Below are positions 1-8,587 of a stretch of DNA of 64,000 nt, piece by piece. The notes under the pieces were generated by a model, which did no database searches, had not been told where the DNA came from, and saw only the letters and a program-made list of their open reading frames with translations. The DNA comes from DATKIY01 sp963726755 (GTDB lineage Bacteria > Actinomycetota > Actinomycetes > JAHEKZ01). Every line of letters starts with the position of its first letter. The stretch's first letter is position 1. The translations under genes were made by a program, and so were the position numbers. The stretch lies in NCBI GenBank assembly GCA_963726755.1, contig CAVSDB010000003.1, positions 1,054,001 through 1,118,000 of the forward strand, given 5' to 3'.

Positions 1-1230
1 AGCGAATTCCTGCGGCGACGGCTCGGCGCCTTGTCGAGACGATGACGCGGGCACAACGCCAGCAAGCAGGTACATCTCGCGCCCGACCTGAATGTGCGCC
101 GCGCGCAGGAGCACGCGCGTCTTGTCGATGGTGCCGTCGTACGTGCCCAGAAATGCCGGCAGCCCGTTGATGTCGACGCGCTGGCCGCCGGTCTCCGCCA
201 ACCCGGCTTTGGTCATGTTCGCGCGCGCGACCTGCTCGACCGACCCGACGGGACCGTCGACCGGCTCGAGCACCATGGCGATCGAACTCGACTGCCCCTC
301 GCTCGCCGTCACCGACGAGGCGCTGTTGGCGATCGCCCATCCGGCCGGAAAGCGCAGGGCAAATCGAAGAATGGGATGCAGGAACTCGCTGCCGCGCACC
401 AGGCCTTGCTCGCGGCTGTCACCGAAGACCAGGCCGTCCAGGTGCGGTTCGAACAGACCGCGATTGGTGGCGGTGCCGCCGCCCACGCGCGCCGCCGCCA
501 CGGTCTCTTGAACTTTGACGACGCGATCTTCGGCCTGGGGATGCGTCAGCGCCCAGTTCGGAACGCCGCGGCTCGATCCAGATGAGTCTTCCATCCGCGC
601 GAGCGTCCCGAGCAGACCCGGCATGCCGCCGGGATCCCAACCAGACGTGGACGCGTAACCGACGCCGAGGTGATCGGCCTCGAGTTCGTTCTCGCGGCTG
701 TTCTTGAGAAAGAGCAGGCCGAGCCCCACGCCAAACGCCTGTTGAAACGGCTGCGTCTGTGGCACGAAGACGCCCAGCGCGACCAGCCCGCCGCCGGCGA
801 GCGCCTGTCTGGAGTACGCCGCGGCAGAGTGACGCGCGTCGACGTGCCCGACTTCGTGGCCGAGCACCGCCGCCAGCTCGGATTCGTCTCTGAGGAACGG
901 CAAGATCCCGCGCGTGATGTAAATGAATCCGCCCGGCAGTGCAAACGCGTTCACCGCCGCCGTGTCGACGACGGTGAAGTGCCACGGCAGCGTGGGCCGG
1001 TGTGACGCGTGCGCCAGCCGCTGGCCGACGCCGTCGATGTACTGCGCCAGCTGTGGGTCGCTGTAGACGCCCATCTGCTTGCGGACCTCGACATCGGACT
1101 CTCGGCCGAGCTGGATCTCGTCCTGCTCGGACATGAGCATGAGCTGTCGCTTGCCGGTCGCCGGATTGGTGGCGCACGCGCAGAGTGACAGCGCGGCGAG
1201 GGCCAGCACGAAGCCGGCGCGCGATCTCAT
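1..1230 (-). CDS. M48 family zinc metalloprotease, lipoprotein (3' end outside window)
   Basis: The frame is open without a stop from the ATG at 1230 to the window edge, so the C-terminus is missing. The protein begins with a lipoprotein signal (MRSRAGFVLALAALSLCACA, Cys at residue 20). The M48 core then contains LGHEVGHVDARH (HEXXH zinc site, around residue 140) and the downstream ENELEADHLG segment that supplies the third zinc ligand. The arrangement resembles periplasmic BepA/LoiP-type proteases that act on outer-membrane proteins; the long C-terminal part reads like a substrate-binding or PDZ-like extension, which I could not assign. The ATG overlaps the stop of the upstream aminotransferase (ATGA), so the two are probably translationally coupled. 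The family call is firm; the substrate is unknown. Confidence 0.9.
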   Translation of the reverse strand, partial: MRSRAGFVLALAALSLCACATNPATGKRQLMLMSEQDEIQLGRESDVEVRKQMGVYSDPQLAQYIDGVGQRLAHASHRPTLPWHFTVVDTAAVNAFALPGGFIYITRGILPFLRDESELAAVLGHEVGHVDARHSAAAYSRQALAGGGLVALGVFVPQTQPFQQAFGVGLGLLFLKNSRENELEADHLGVGYASTSGWDPGGMPGLLGTLARMEDSSGSSRGVPNWALTHPQAEDRVVKVQETVAAARVGGGTATNRGLFEPHLDGLVFGDSREQGLVRGSEFLHPILRFALRFPAGWAIANSASSVTASEGQSSSIAMVLEPVDGPVGSVEQVARANMTKAGLAETGGQRVDINGLPAFLGTYDGTIDKTRVLLRAAHIQVGREMYLLAGVVPASSSRQGAEPSPQEFA

Positions 1231-2311
1231 AAGAGCGCCGCGAGCGCCTCGACCACGCGCGCGGCGTTGGCCGCGGTCGCGCCCGATCCCATCAACCCGA
1301 CGCGCCAGATCTTGCCGGCGAGCGGACCCAAGCCCGCGCCGATTTCAATCCCAAAGCGATCGACGAGCGCCTTGCGAACCTGCGCCTCGACCACTCCGTC
1401 GGGCACGCGAACGGCGTTCAGGCTCCACAGTCGATCGGCCGGCTTCGGCAAGAGCGAGAGACCGATGCGCGCCAGCCCGTCCACGAGCGCGTGATGCGCC
1501 GCCTCGTGTCGCGCCCATCGAGCGGCGAGGCCCTCGGCTTCGACTTCTTCGAGCGCGACGTCGAGCGCGTAGACCAGCGGCGCGGAAATCGTGTGGTGGT
1601 ACTTGCGGCGAACCCAGTAGTCCTCGAGCAGACCGATGTCGAGATAGAAACTCCTGCACGCGACCTTGCGCGCCAGCGCGCGCGTCGAGAACGTCACGGG
1701 CGACAGGCCCGATGGCGCGCCCAGCCCTTTCTGCGAACACGAGTAGCACGCGTCGATGCCCCAGGCGGCGATCTCGAGCGGCATCGCGCCGAGCGACGTG
1801 ACCGCGTCGACGATCGTCAGGGCATCGTGCTCCCGAGCCAGCGCGGCAATCTCGGCCACGGGATTCTTGACGCCCGTCGACGTCTCGGCATGAACGACGG
1901 CAACCAGGTCAAATCGCGCGGACGCCATCGCCTGACGAACCGCAGCCGGGTCGGCGGCAGTTCCCCACTCGACATCCAGGCGCGTGACCGCGGCGCCGTA
2001 CCGCGCCAGCACCTGCGCGAGACGGTCGCCAAAATATCCGGAGACGATGGCGAGCGCGCGCGTGCCGGGCGCCGTGAGATTGGCGACGGCCGCCTCGAGC
2101 CCCGACGTGCCCGTGCCCGACACCGCCAGCGTCGAACGCATCGTCAGGCGCGCGAAAGACGCGCGCGAGCCGGGCCCGAATGTCGTCGAGCAACGCCACC
2201 AGATCGGCGTCCAGATGCGAGCGTTGAGGCGCACCCAAGGCCGCGAGCACGCGAGGCGACACCGGGCGAGGGACCCGGACCGAGAAGCAGGCGTTCGTGA
2301 ACTGGCAGCAT
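1227..2311 (-). CDS. Class V aminotransferase, alanine/serine-glyoxylate aminotransferase-like
   Basis: This is a PLP-dependent fold-type I enzyme. The N-terminal LLLGPGPSP motif is typical of alanine:glyoxylate and serine:glyoxylate aminotransferases. VSGTGTSGLEAA forms the cofactor phosphate loop, and the PLP lysine lies in CYSCSQKGLGAPSGLSP. Reading it through needs two single-base corrections, near 2260 and near 2145; the remaining 300 residues are continuous. The start at 2311 is chosen because MLPVHERLLLGPGPSP gives the family N-terminus. It lies 5 bases downstream of the aldolase gene, and its stop overlaps the M48 start. Expected reaction: glyoxylate plus an amino donor gives glycine plus the keto acid. 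The neighbouring aldolase, which could release glyoxylate, supports this. Confidence 0.82.
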
Positions 2312-2316
2312 GATGA

Positions 2317-3219
2317 TTATCCGAGCACGCGGTCCGCGAATGGCTTGAGCGCGGCCGCGATGTCCTCGCGCGCGCGCGTCGACGCCGGAAAGAGGGGCGG
2401 CCGGACCGGTCCGCCGTGGAACCCCTCCATGTCGAGTGCGGCCTTGAGGCCCGCCACGCCGTGGACGCTCGTGACCAGTTGCGCGAGCGGCGTGATCGCC
2501 CGCTGCAGCGCCAGCGCCTCGGAGTGCCGGCCGGCGCGCGCCGCCTCGTACAGCGCCACGCACGCGTCGGGCTTGACGTTGGCGACGGCGAGGATCGCGC
2601 CCGTGGCGCCGCTGGTCACCGCCGGGTAGACGACCGGCGCCCAGCCGATCAGTACGCGGAATCGTCGGGTCGATGGCCGCAAACTGCCCGAGCCGTTCGA
2701 GATCCGGACTCGTTTCCTTCATGCCAACAATATTCGGATGACGCGCGAGCGTCGCGACGACAGGCAGCGTGAGGCTGATGCCGGTCACGCCCGGAAGGTT
2801 GTACAGGAGGATCGGTACCGGCGATGCGTCGGCCACGGCCGTGAAGTGCGCGAGAAGCGCATCGGCCGTCATCTGATTCTTGAAGAAGAACGGCGTGCGC
2901 ACGAGCACGGCGTCGGCGCCGTGATCGGCGGCCCGTCGCGAGCGTCGATGGTCGCCCGGTCGACTCGCGGCCCGTTCCGGCCAGGAGCAGACCGGTCGGC
3001 CGGCACCGACTCGCGCACCGTCGCCACGACCTCGTCGCACTCGCTCTCGTCGAGCAGCGCGGCCTCGCCGTTCGACCCGAGCGCCAGCACGCCGGCCAGC
3101 CCGGTCTGCATCCACCGGCGCACGTTTTCGGCAAGGGCCCGCCGATCGACGCGGCCGTTCCCGGCGTCAAAGGGCGTGGGCACCGGTGGGAAGACGCCGT
3201 CGAGTCGCTCGCGCACCAT
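2317..3219 (-). CDS. DapA/NAL-family aldolase, probably 4-hydroxy-2-oxoglutarate aldolase-like
   Basis: A TIM-barrel class I aldolase of about 300 residues. Visible family motifs are VFPPVPTPF at the N-terminus, LALGSNGEAALL, the Tyr motif LLYNLPGVTG, and the Schiff-base lysine in NIVGMKETSPD. The later GATGAILAVANVKPDACVALYEAA segment resembles mitochondrial-type 4-hydroxy-2-oxoglutarate aldolase more than DHDPS. The frame is broken near 2985, 2950, 2930 and 2655 by apparent single extra bases. I place the start at the ATG at 3219 (MVRERLDG); a TTG at 3258 is also open. Coupling to a glyoxylate-using aminotransferase supports cleavage of hydroxy-oxoglutarate to pyruvate and glyoxylate, but dihydrodipicolinate synthase or another NAL activity cannot be excluded. 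Confidence 0.75.
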
Positions 3220-3290
3220 AAGGTCATCGAGGCTATCGGCGCGCGCGCGCGCTGTCAATGTCGGCGCACGTCACGGTGTAGAGTGGCGCC

Positions 3291-4648
3291 GTGTCCGCCA
3301 GCCGCGTCGCCGCGCTCGCGCTTGCCGTGGTCGCCCTGAGCTGCGCCGGTCCTCGCCCCGCGAGCGACGCCGCGCCGCCGGACCCGCGGCTCTCCGGAAG
3401 CTATCGATTCGAGCGGAACGGCTGGATCTACGTGCACGCGGAAGGCTCGCCCGATCGGCTCGGCTTCCAGCACGGGTACCTGCTTGCGCCCGAGATCGAC
3501 GACCTGCTGCGCGTCGTCAAGCCGGCCCTGCTGCAGTTCACGAAGAAGGACTGGGCGTTCTACCGCAAGGCGGCTGCCGAGATGCTCTGGCCGAAGATCG
3601 ACCTCGAGTATCAGCAGGAGACTCGACGGCATCGTGGCCGGTGCCCGCGCGCGTGGCGTCGCCGCCGATCGCGATGACATCGTCGCGCTCAACGCCATGC
3701 TCGAGCTCGGCTCGTACTACGCGCCGTGGTTCGACAAACAGCACGGCAAGGCGTCCCCGGTGAAAGCCCCCGAGCGCTGCAGCGCGTTCATCGCCACCGG
3801 CGCCTACACGACCGACCGGCGCATTGTCATGGGCCACAACGCCTGGACCGACTACATCGTCGGCTCGCGTTGGAACGTCATCTTCGACCTGGTACCTGAG
3901 AAGGGCCACCGCATGCTGATGGACGGCCTGGCCGGCGTCATCGTCAGCGACGACGACTTCGGCGTGAACTCGGCCGGGATCATGATCACGGAGACGACGA
4001 TCTCGCGGTTCGAGGGCTTCGACTCCGAACGGCACGCCCGAGTTCTATCGGGCGCGCAAGGCGCTGCAGTACAGCAGCTCGATCGACGACTACGTCAAGA
4101 CGATGCTCGACGGCAACAACGGCGGGTACGCCAACGACTGGCTGGTGGGCGACAACAAGACCGGCGAGATCGCGCGGTTCGAGCTCGGCTTGAAGAACCA
4201 CACCGTGGAGCGCACGTCGGATGGCTACTTCGTCGGGCCGAACTTGGCCAGCGCGCGCCACACGCGTTGGGATCAGGTGATGACGGAGCACCGCGGCGCC
4301 ATCGACGCCGAGGCGGGCAAGCGTTTCGAGTCGGATGCCTACGACGTCATCGCGAAGACGAACACGCCGAGCGAACGGACGCTCTGCGGCACCGTCGACA
4401 CGTCGCCGCGCGGCATTCCAGACTGGGACTGGGCGCCCTATTTCCCGGGCGGCACGGTGCAGGCCAAGGTGACGACCGGCGCGATGGCCGAGAAGCTGCA
4501 GATCTGGGCCGCGATGGGCCATCCGTGCGCGCCGGATTTCATCGCCGGCGATCTTCTTGCGCGCCGACCCGAGTTCGGATGGGCGCGCGGGTTGCTGCGC
4601 GACATGAAGACGCAGCCGTGGACGGAGTTTACGAGCGGGATGAAATAA
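3291..4648 (+). CDS. Secreted C45-type autoproteolytic acyltransferase/hydrolase (Ntn fold)
   Basis: About 450 residues after correction. A GTG start leads into a lipoprotein-like signal (VAALALAVVALSCAG). The middle carries ERCSAFIATGAYTTDRRIVMGHNAWTDY. A Cys placed here, followed by a strand and the GHN motif, is the hallmark of C45 peptidases (penicillin acyltransferase-like) and phospholipase-B-like Ntn hydrolases, where the Cys becomes the N-terminal nucleophile after self-cleavage. Further conserved stretches include FGVNSAGIMITETTI and the C-terminal acidic/aromatic region. Two single extra bases interrupt it: an A near 3631 and a G near 4027. The gene is monocistronic, and its 3' end overlaps the convergent permease gene by 20 bases. 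The substrate (N-acyl amide, lipid or peptide) is unknown. Confidence 0.7.
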
Positions 4649-5614
4649 GGCCGCTCGCCTGCCCTCGTGCGCCCGCGAGCAGCTGCACGCCGAGCACGAC
4701 CAGAAAGAGCGCCACGGCCGGCGCCAGCATCCACGGCGCCTCGGTCATCACGGTCACGTTCGACGCGTCCTGGAGCATGGTGCCCCAGCTCGGCGTCGGC
4801 TCCGGAAACCCCAGGCCGAGATAGGAAATCGTCGCTTCGGCAACCAGCAGCGCCGGGATGAGCAGCACGACTTCGACGGTGAGGAACCGTCGCGCCGCCG
4901 GCAGCAGGTGCCCCACGAGGCGCATCGGACCGGCGCCGGCCGCGCGGGCGGCTTCCGCGTAGTCGCGCGCGCGTTCGGTCGCGACGATGGCGCGGACGCC
5001 GCGCGCGACGTGCGGCCAGCCGGCCGCGGCGAAGAGCAGGACCATCAACCAGAAGACCTCGTTGGTGGTGAGCACGAGCGGCAGCATCGCGCGCAGCACG
5101 AGCACGAGATACGCGCCCGGCAGCACGAGGACGAAATCGGTCACGAGCATCAGGCCGGTCTCCGTGCGACCGCCCAGAGTTCCCGCCAGCGCACCGATGA
5201 ACGCGCCGACCAGCAGCGCGCCGAATGCGCCGAGTAATGTGACGCCGAGCGACAGTTGGGCGCCGTGGAGCAGGCGCGAGAAGGTGTCGCGGCCGAGCGC
5301 GTCGGCGCCGAGAAGCAGCAGCGGGCCGCCGGCGTCGGGCACCGACACGATGTGCCCGCCTGAGAAGAACGACAGCGGAATCGCCACGCTGGTGTCCTCA
5401 CGGTAGGTCCGCATGCATCCGGTTGTCGACCACCTGGCCGGTACACGAACGGCGCGTGCCACGCGCCGTTGTGGCGCACGTGCACGCGCATCGGCGGCGC
5501 GTACGCGCGATCGAACTGATCGCCCGAGCGATTGGGCGCGATCGCCGGCGCGAGCGCCGCAAGGGACGCCGCGGCGACCAGCGCCGATGCGCCGATCTTC
5601 TGAACCGTCGTCAC
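4629..5614 (-). CDS. ABC transporter permease, DppC/OppC type
   Basis: Second inner-membrane permease of a dipeptide/oligopeptide ABC importer. It has an N-terminal TM segment, then a large periplasmic part, then the BPD_transp_1 domain with about five TM segments. The LLGADALGRDTFSRLLHGAQLSL motif, characteristic of DppC proteins, is present, as is the coupling helix around EAARAAGAGPMRLVGHLLP. A GTG start at 5614 overlaps the stop of the preceding permease gene. One or two single-base shifts near 5415-5440 separate the N-terminal TM from the rest. No ATPase subunit is encoded nearby, so the ATPases must come from elsewhere. Confidence 0.88.
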
Positions 5615-6534
5615 GGCCGCGCCCTCGCGCGTGGATCCGCGACGGCGCGGGCCAGATCGGCGATGAGGTTGCCCGCAGCCAGAAAGATCGCCCCGAGAAG
5701 CGCACAGCCGGCGGTCAGAAACAGATCGCGGCCCGTCAGCGCGTCATACATGAGCCGACCCAGTCCCGGCCAACCGGTCACCACCTCGACGGCGAGCGAG
5801 CCGCTGAACAGGCTGCCGATGACGATGCCGTAGACGCCGAGCACGGGCGTGAGCGATTGACGAAACGCGTGGACCCAGACGAGCCGCGCGGGCGGCACGC
5901 CTCGAGCCGCGGCGGCAATCAAGTCCGGCGCGCGGAGTGCCTCGGCGGTCGCCTGCGACTGCAGCCGTTCGAGCGTGGCCGCCAGCGGCAACGCGAGCGC
6001 CAGCGCCGGAACCGCGATGTGGCCAGGCGCGATGGACATCCAGCCGGTTGCCACCGCCAGGAGCAGCAACGCCATCGCGCCGACCAGCGGCGGACACGAC
6101 ACGAGCGCCACCGACAGGGCCGTGACGATGGCTGACAGCGGGCCCGATGGGCGCGAGCCGGTCAGGACACCAAACGGAAGGCCGATGGCAGTGGCCAGCG
6201 CCAGGGCCAGCGCGGCCAGTTGCGCCGTTCGGACCGCGCGCTCGGCCACGAGCTCGCGAACGGGCCGGCCGTTGAACCGCGAGGACTCACCAAGATCGAG
6301 GTGCGCGAGGCCCTGGATCCAGGCGCCGATCTGGACGGGAATCGATCGATCGAGGCCGAATCGCGCACGGGCCTGGGCGATGGCCGCCGGGTCGGCGCCC
6401 GATGCGCGCAACTCGCTGGTCGCGTCGCCGGGCGCGAGCCGCGTCAGCACCAGCGCGCTCGTCGACACGACCGCCACGAAGGCGACGGCGGCCACGAGGC
6501 GCCGCGCCACAAACACGGCGAAGCTCTCGGTCAC
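5611..6534 (-). CDS. ABC transporter permease, DppB/OppB type
   Basis: Intact, 307 residues, with six predicted TM helices. The first TM (FVARRLVAAVAFVAVVSTSALVL) is followed by the periplasmic loop RLAPGDATSELRA, the usual DppB pattern, and by the C-terminal segment SLAVEVVTGWPGLGRLMYDALTGRD containing the family signature ending before the last TM. The start overlaps the stop of the solute-binding protein gene by four bases, and its own stop overlaps the DppC start, so SBP-DppB-DppC form a tight operon. The role is transmembrane passage of peptides or a similar ligand delivered by the binding protein. Confidence 0.93.
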   Translation of the reverse strand: MTESFAVFVARRLVAAVAFVAVVSTSALVLTRLAPGDATSELRASGADPAAIAQARARFGLDRSIPVQIGAWIQGLAHLDLGESSRFNGRPVRELVAERAVRTAQLAALALALATAIGLPFGVLTGSRPSGPLSAIVTALSVALVSCPPLVGAMALLLLAVATGWMSIAPGHIAVPALALALPLAATLERLQSQATAEALRAPDLIAAAARGVPPARLVWVHAFRQSLTPVLGVYGIVIGSLFSGSLAVEVVTGWPGLGRLMYDALTGRDLFLTAGCALLGAIFLAAGNLIADLARAVADPRARARP

Positions 6535-8273
6535 TTGGGTGGGACTTTACCACCCGCCACCACCGAGAGCGCCTCGGCGTTCCACAGCACGGGAGGTTGG
6601 ACCACCGACGGCGTCGCGCCACGCACACGCGCGCTCATCGCGATCATCACCTTCGGAACCGCGAAGTAGATGAGCGGCAGATGCTCGGCGTAGAGCCGCT
6701 GCACGTCGGCAAACAGCCGCCGGCGTTCGGCGCGGTCCATCGTCGCCGACTGCTTGCGCATCAGGTCATCGACCGTCGTTTCCCACGCGGTCGCCGGCTT
6801 CACCTGCTCGGGATTCCAGAAATGGAACGAGCCCGAGCTCAGCCAAATCTCGAGGTTGCGGGCCGGATCGGTCGCCGAGGCCTTCACATAGAAATAGATG
6901 GCGTCGTAGTCCGCCTTGCCCCACTGCTGGATCAGGCTGCCCTGGTCCACGGCCACGACGTCCACGGTCAGGCCGACCTGCCGCAGCTGTTCCTGCAGCA
7001 TCGACACCGTTCGTTCGAGCGCGGTGTTGCCCTTCTGCGTGAGGATCGAAAATCGCGCGGGGTTGCCGGCCGCATCGTCGAGCAGGCCGTCGTGGTTCCG
7101 ATCGGTGAGCCCAATCGACGCGAGCAGGTCCTTCGCCTTGGCCACGTCGTGCTCGGTCTTCGGCAAATCGGGGACGTACCACTCACCGTAGCCGGCGGTG
7201 ATGGGACCGTAGAGCGGCTCGGCCGCGCCGAGATAGACGGTGTTGACGATGGCCTGGCGATCGACGCCGTACGAGATCGCGCGCCGCAATTCCTCGCGCT
7301 GCAGCCAGGGTCGATCCTTCACACGCGTCGCGCCGGCCGTGAGGTTGAACCACAACATGCCAGGGTCGGTGCTCGAGCCGACATCAGCCACTTTCAGCTT
7401 GCCGTCGGCTTCGAACCTCTTCATCGCCGCGATGTCCTCGGCGCGAATCTGGCCGTTGGACAAATCCGCGTCGCCCGATTCGAGCTGCAACACCTCCGCA
7501 TCCTGCTGAGGGACGATGCGCACTTCGAGCGCGTCCAGATATGGCAGCGGCTGGCCGTGTTCGTCCTGCTTCCAGTAGTGCGGATTGCGCGCGAACTTCA
7601 GGTGCTGACCGGCGACGTATTCGGTGAGCACGAATGGACCGAGTCCCACCACCTCGCTCGGCGGCGTCGTCATCGTCCACGCTTTGGCAAAGGTGCCGGC
7701 CTTGAGGGCGGACTCGAGCGTGTGTTTCGGCAAGATCGGCAGGTCGTCGAGCACGTCCAGCCCCGGACCGAACGGCGACGGGAACGTCAGCACGACCGTG
7801 TAGTCATCGAGCGCGCGAACCGAGAACGGCTTGCCGTTGACCTTGAAGTCGCTGGCCATGCCGCTGGCGACCTTCGGGTCGTAGAGCGCCTCGAAGGTAA
7901 AGAGGACGTCGGCGGCTGAGAAGGGGGCGCCGTCCGAAAACAAGACGCCTTCTCTGAGCTTGAGGGTCCAGGCCAGGCCATCCGGCGAGCCTGTCCATTC
8001 CCGGGCGAGGCGGGGCTCCCGTTCACCGGTGACCTTGTTGACCCGGATGAGAGTGGATTGCGTGAGAAGTGCAAAGAGTCCGTCGCCGGCGGTGGCGCTT
8101 ACAAGTCTGTTATAACCGGCCGGCTCGGACCTGAATGTGGCGACGAGACTCCCCCCGCGACTTGGCCCGCTTTCGGCGGCTGGCAGAGGCGCGCGCGTGA
8201 CGCGGTTGTAAAGAAGAAGGCCGCCCGCGACGATAAGGCCCAGGAACACACGAAAAACGCGGTTGTTTTTCAA
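6531..8273 (-). CDS. Extracellular solute-binding protein, family 5 (peptide ABC importer)
   Basis: Intact, 580 residues. A short N-terminal membrane segment (VFRVFLGLIVAGGLLLYNRV) suggests membrane anchoring rather than release. SBP_bac_5 features follow: LAREWTGSPDGLAWTLKLREGVLFSDGAPFSAADVLFTFEAL, the canonical family signature region, and a C-terminal YDAIYFYVKASATDPARNLEIWLSSG part. It starts with TTG, with a GAGGAG Shine-Dalgarno about 9 bases upstream. It is the first gene of the operon with the two permeases and should capture peptides or related ligands outside the inner membrane. Ligand specificity cannot be read from the sequence. Confidence 0.92.
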   Translation of the reverse strand: MKNNRVFRVFLGLIVAGGLLLYNRVTRAPLPAAESGPSRGGSLVATFRSEPAGYNRLVSATAGDGLFALLTQSTLIRVNKVTGEREPRLAREWTGSPDGLAWTLKLREGVLFSDGAPFSAADVLFTFEALYDPKVASGMASDFKVNGKPFSVRALDDYTVVLTFPSPFGPGLDVLDDLPILPKHTLESALKAGTFAKAWTMTTPPSEVVGLGPFVLTEYVAGQHLKFARNPHYWKQDEHGQPLPYLDALEVRIVPQQDAEVLQLESGDADLSNGQIRAEDIAAMKRFEADGKLKVADVGSSTDPGMLWFNLTAGATRVKDRPWLQREELRRAISYGVDRQAIVNTVYLGAAEPLYGPITAGYGEWYVPDLPKTEHDVAKAKDLLASIGLTDRNHDGLLDDAAGNPARFSILTQKGNTALERTVSMLQEQLRQVGLTVDVVAVDQGSLIQQWGKADYDAIYFYVKASATDPARNLEIWLSSGSFHFWNPEQVKPATAWETTVDDLMRKQSATMDRAERRRLFADVQRLYAEHLPLIYFAVPKVMIAMSARVRGATPSVVQPPVLWNAEALSVVAGGKVPPK

Positions 8274-8302
8274 TTCTGAGGCTCCTCGGTGACGTTCTTG
8301 AA

Positions 8303-8325
8303 AAGTGCTTTCAGAAGTAGCACTT
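8303..8325. promoter_or_regulatory. Perfect 7-bp inverted repeat in the SBP/protease divergent intergenic region
   Basis: AAGTGCT at 8303-8309 and AGCACTT at 8319-8325 are perfect inverted repeats around a 9-base spacer. The site lies about 180 bases upstream of the sigma54-type promoter of the S8 protease, the distance typical of an enhancer for an AAA+ activator, and 30 bases upstream of the divergent SBP gene. It could serve either gene. Function is inferred from position and symmetry only. Confidence 0.4.
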
Positions 8326-8502
8326 AGAGCCTGTTATCGGTCGCTTGGGCCGCGGAAAGAGGGGCAGTTTTCACAATCGATGGATGTCAGAATTGAGTAC
8401 TTGCCAACAGTTCTGTAATTCCTGAACGGACTTGCAGGTGTGTGAAGGCGAGCTGCAACTCGTGTTTCCTCAGGAACTAAGGGGTTTTTGAACCACGCCA
8501 GT

Positions 8503-8517
8503 TGGTACGGTACGTGC
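8503..8517 (+). promoter_or_regulatory. Sigma54-type (-24/-12) promoter of the S8 protease gene
   Basis: TGGTACG, four bases, then GTGC reads as a -24/-12 element (consensus TGGCACG-N4-TTGC). GG is at 8504-8505 and GC at 8516-8517, exactly 12 bases apart. Predicted transcription start is near 8529, leaving a leader of about 60 bases before the ATG at 8588. A sigma54 activator is encoded downstream in the same cluster (12699-15376), which makes the match more credible. Confidence 0.65.
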
Positions 8518-8587
8518 GTGTGTAGGGGCCGTCGGTGTGCAAATTTTGCCACCGTGTGAACCGGGTCCATCCCCAGGGACTGAGGTT

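Noticed and set aside
4629..8273. Complete oligopeptide ABC transporter
   Set aside because: Only the binding protein and two permeases are present; no OppD/OppF ATPase is encoded in or near the operon.
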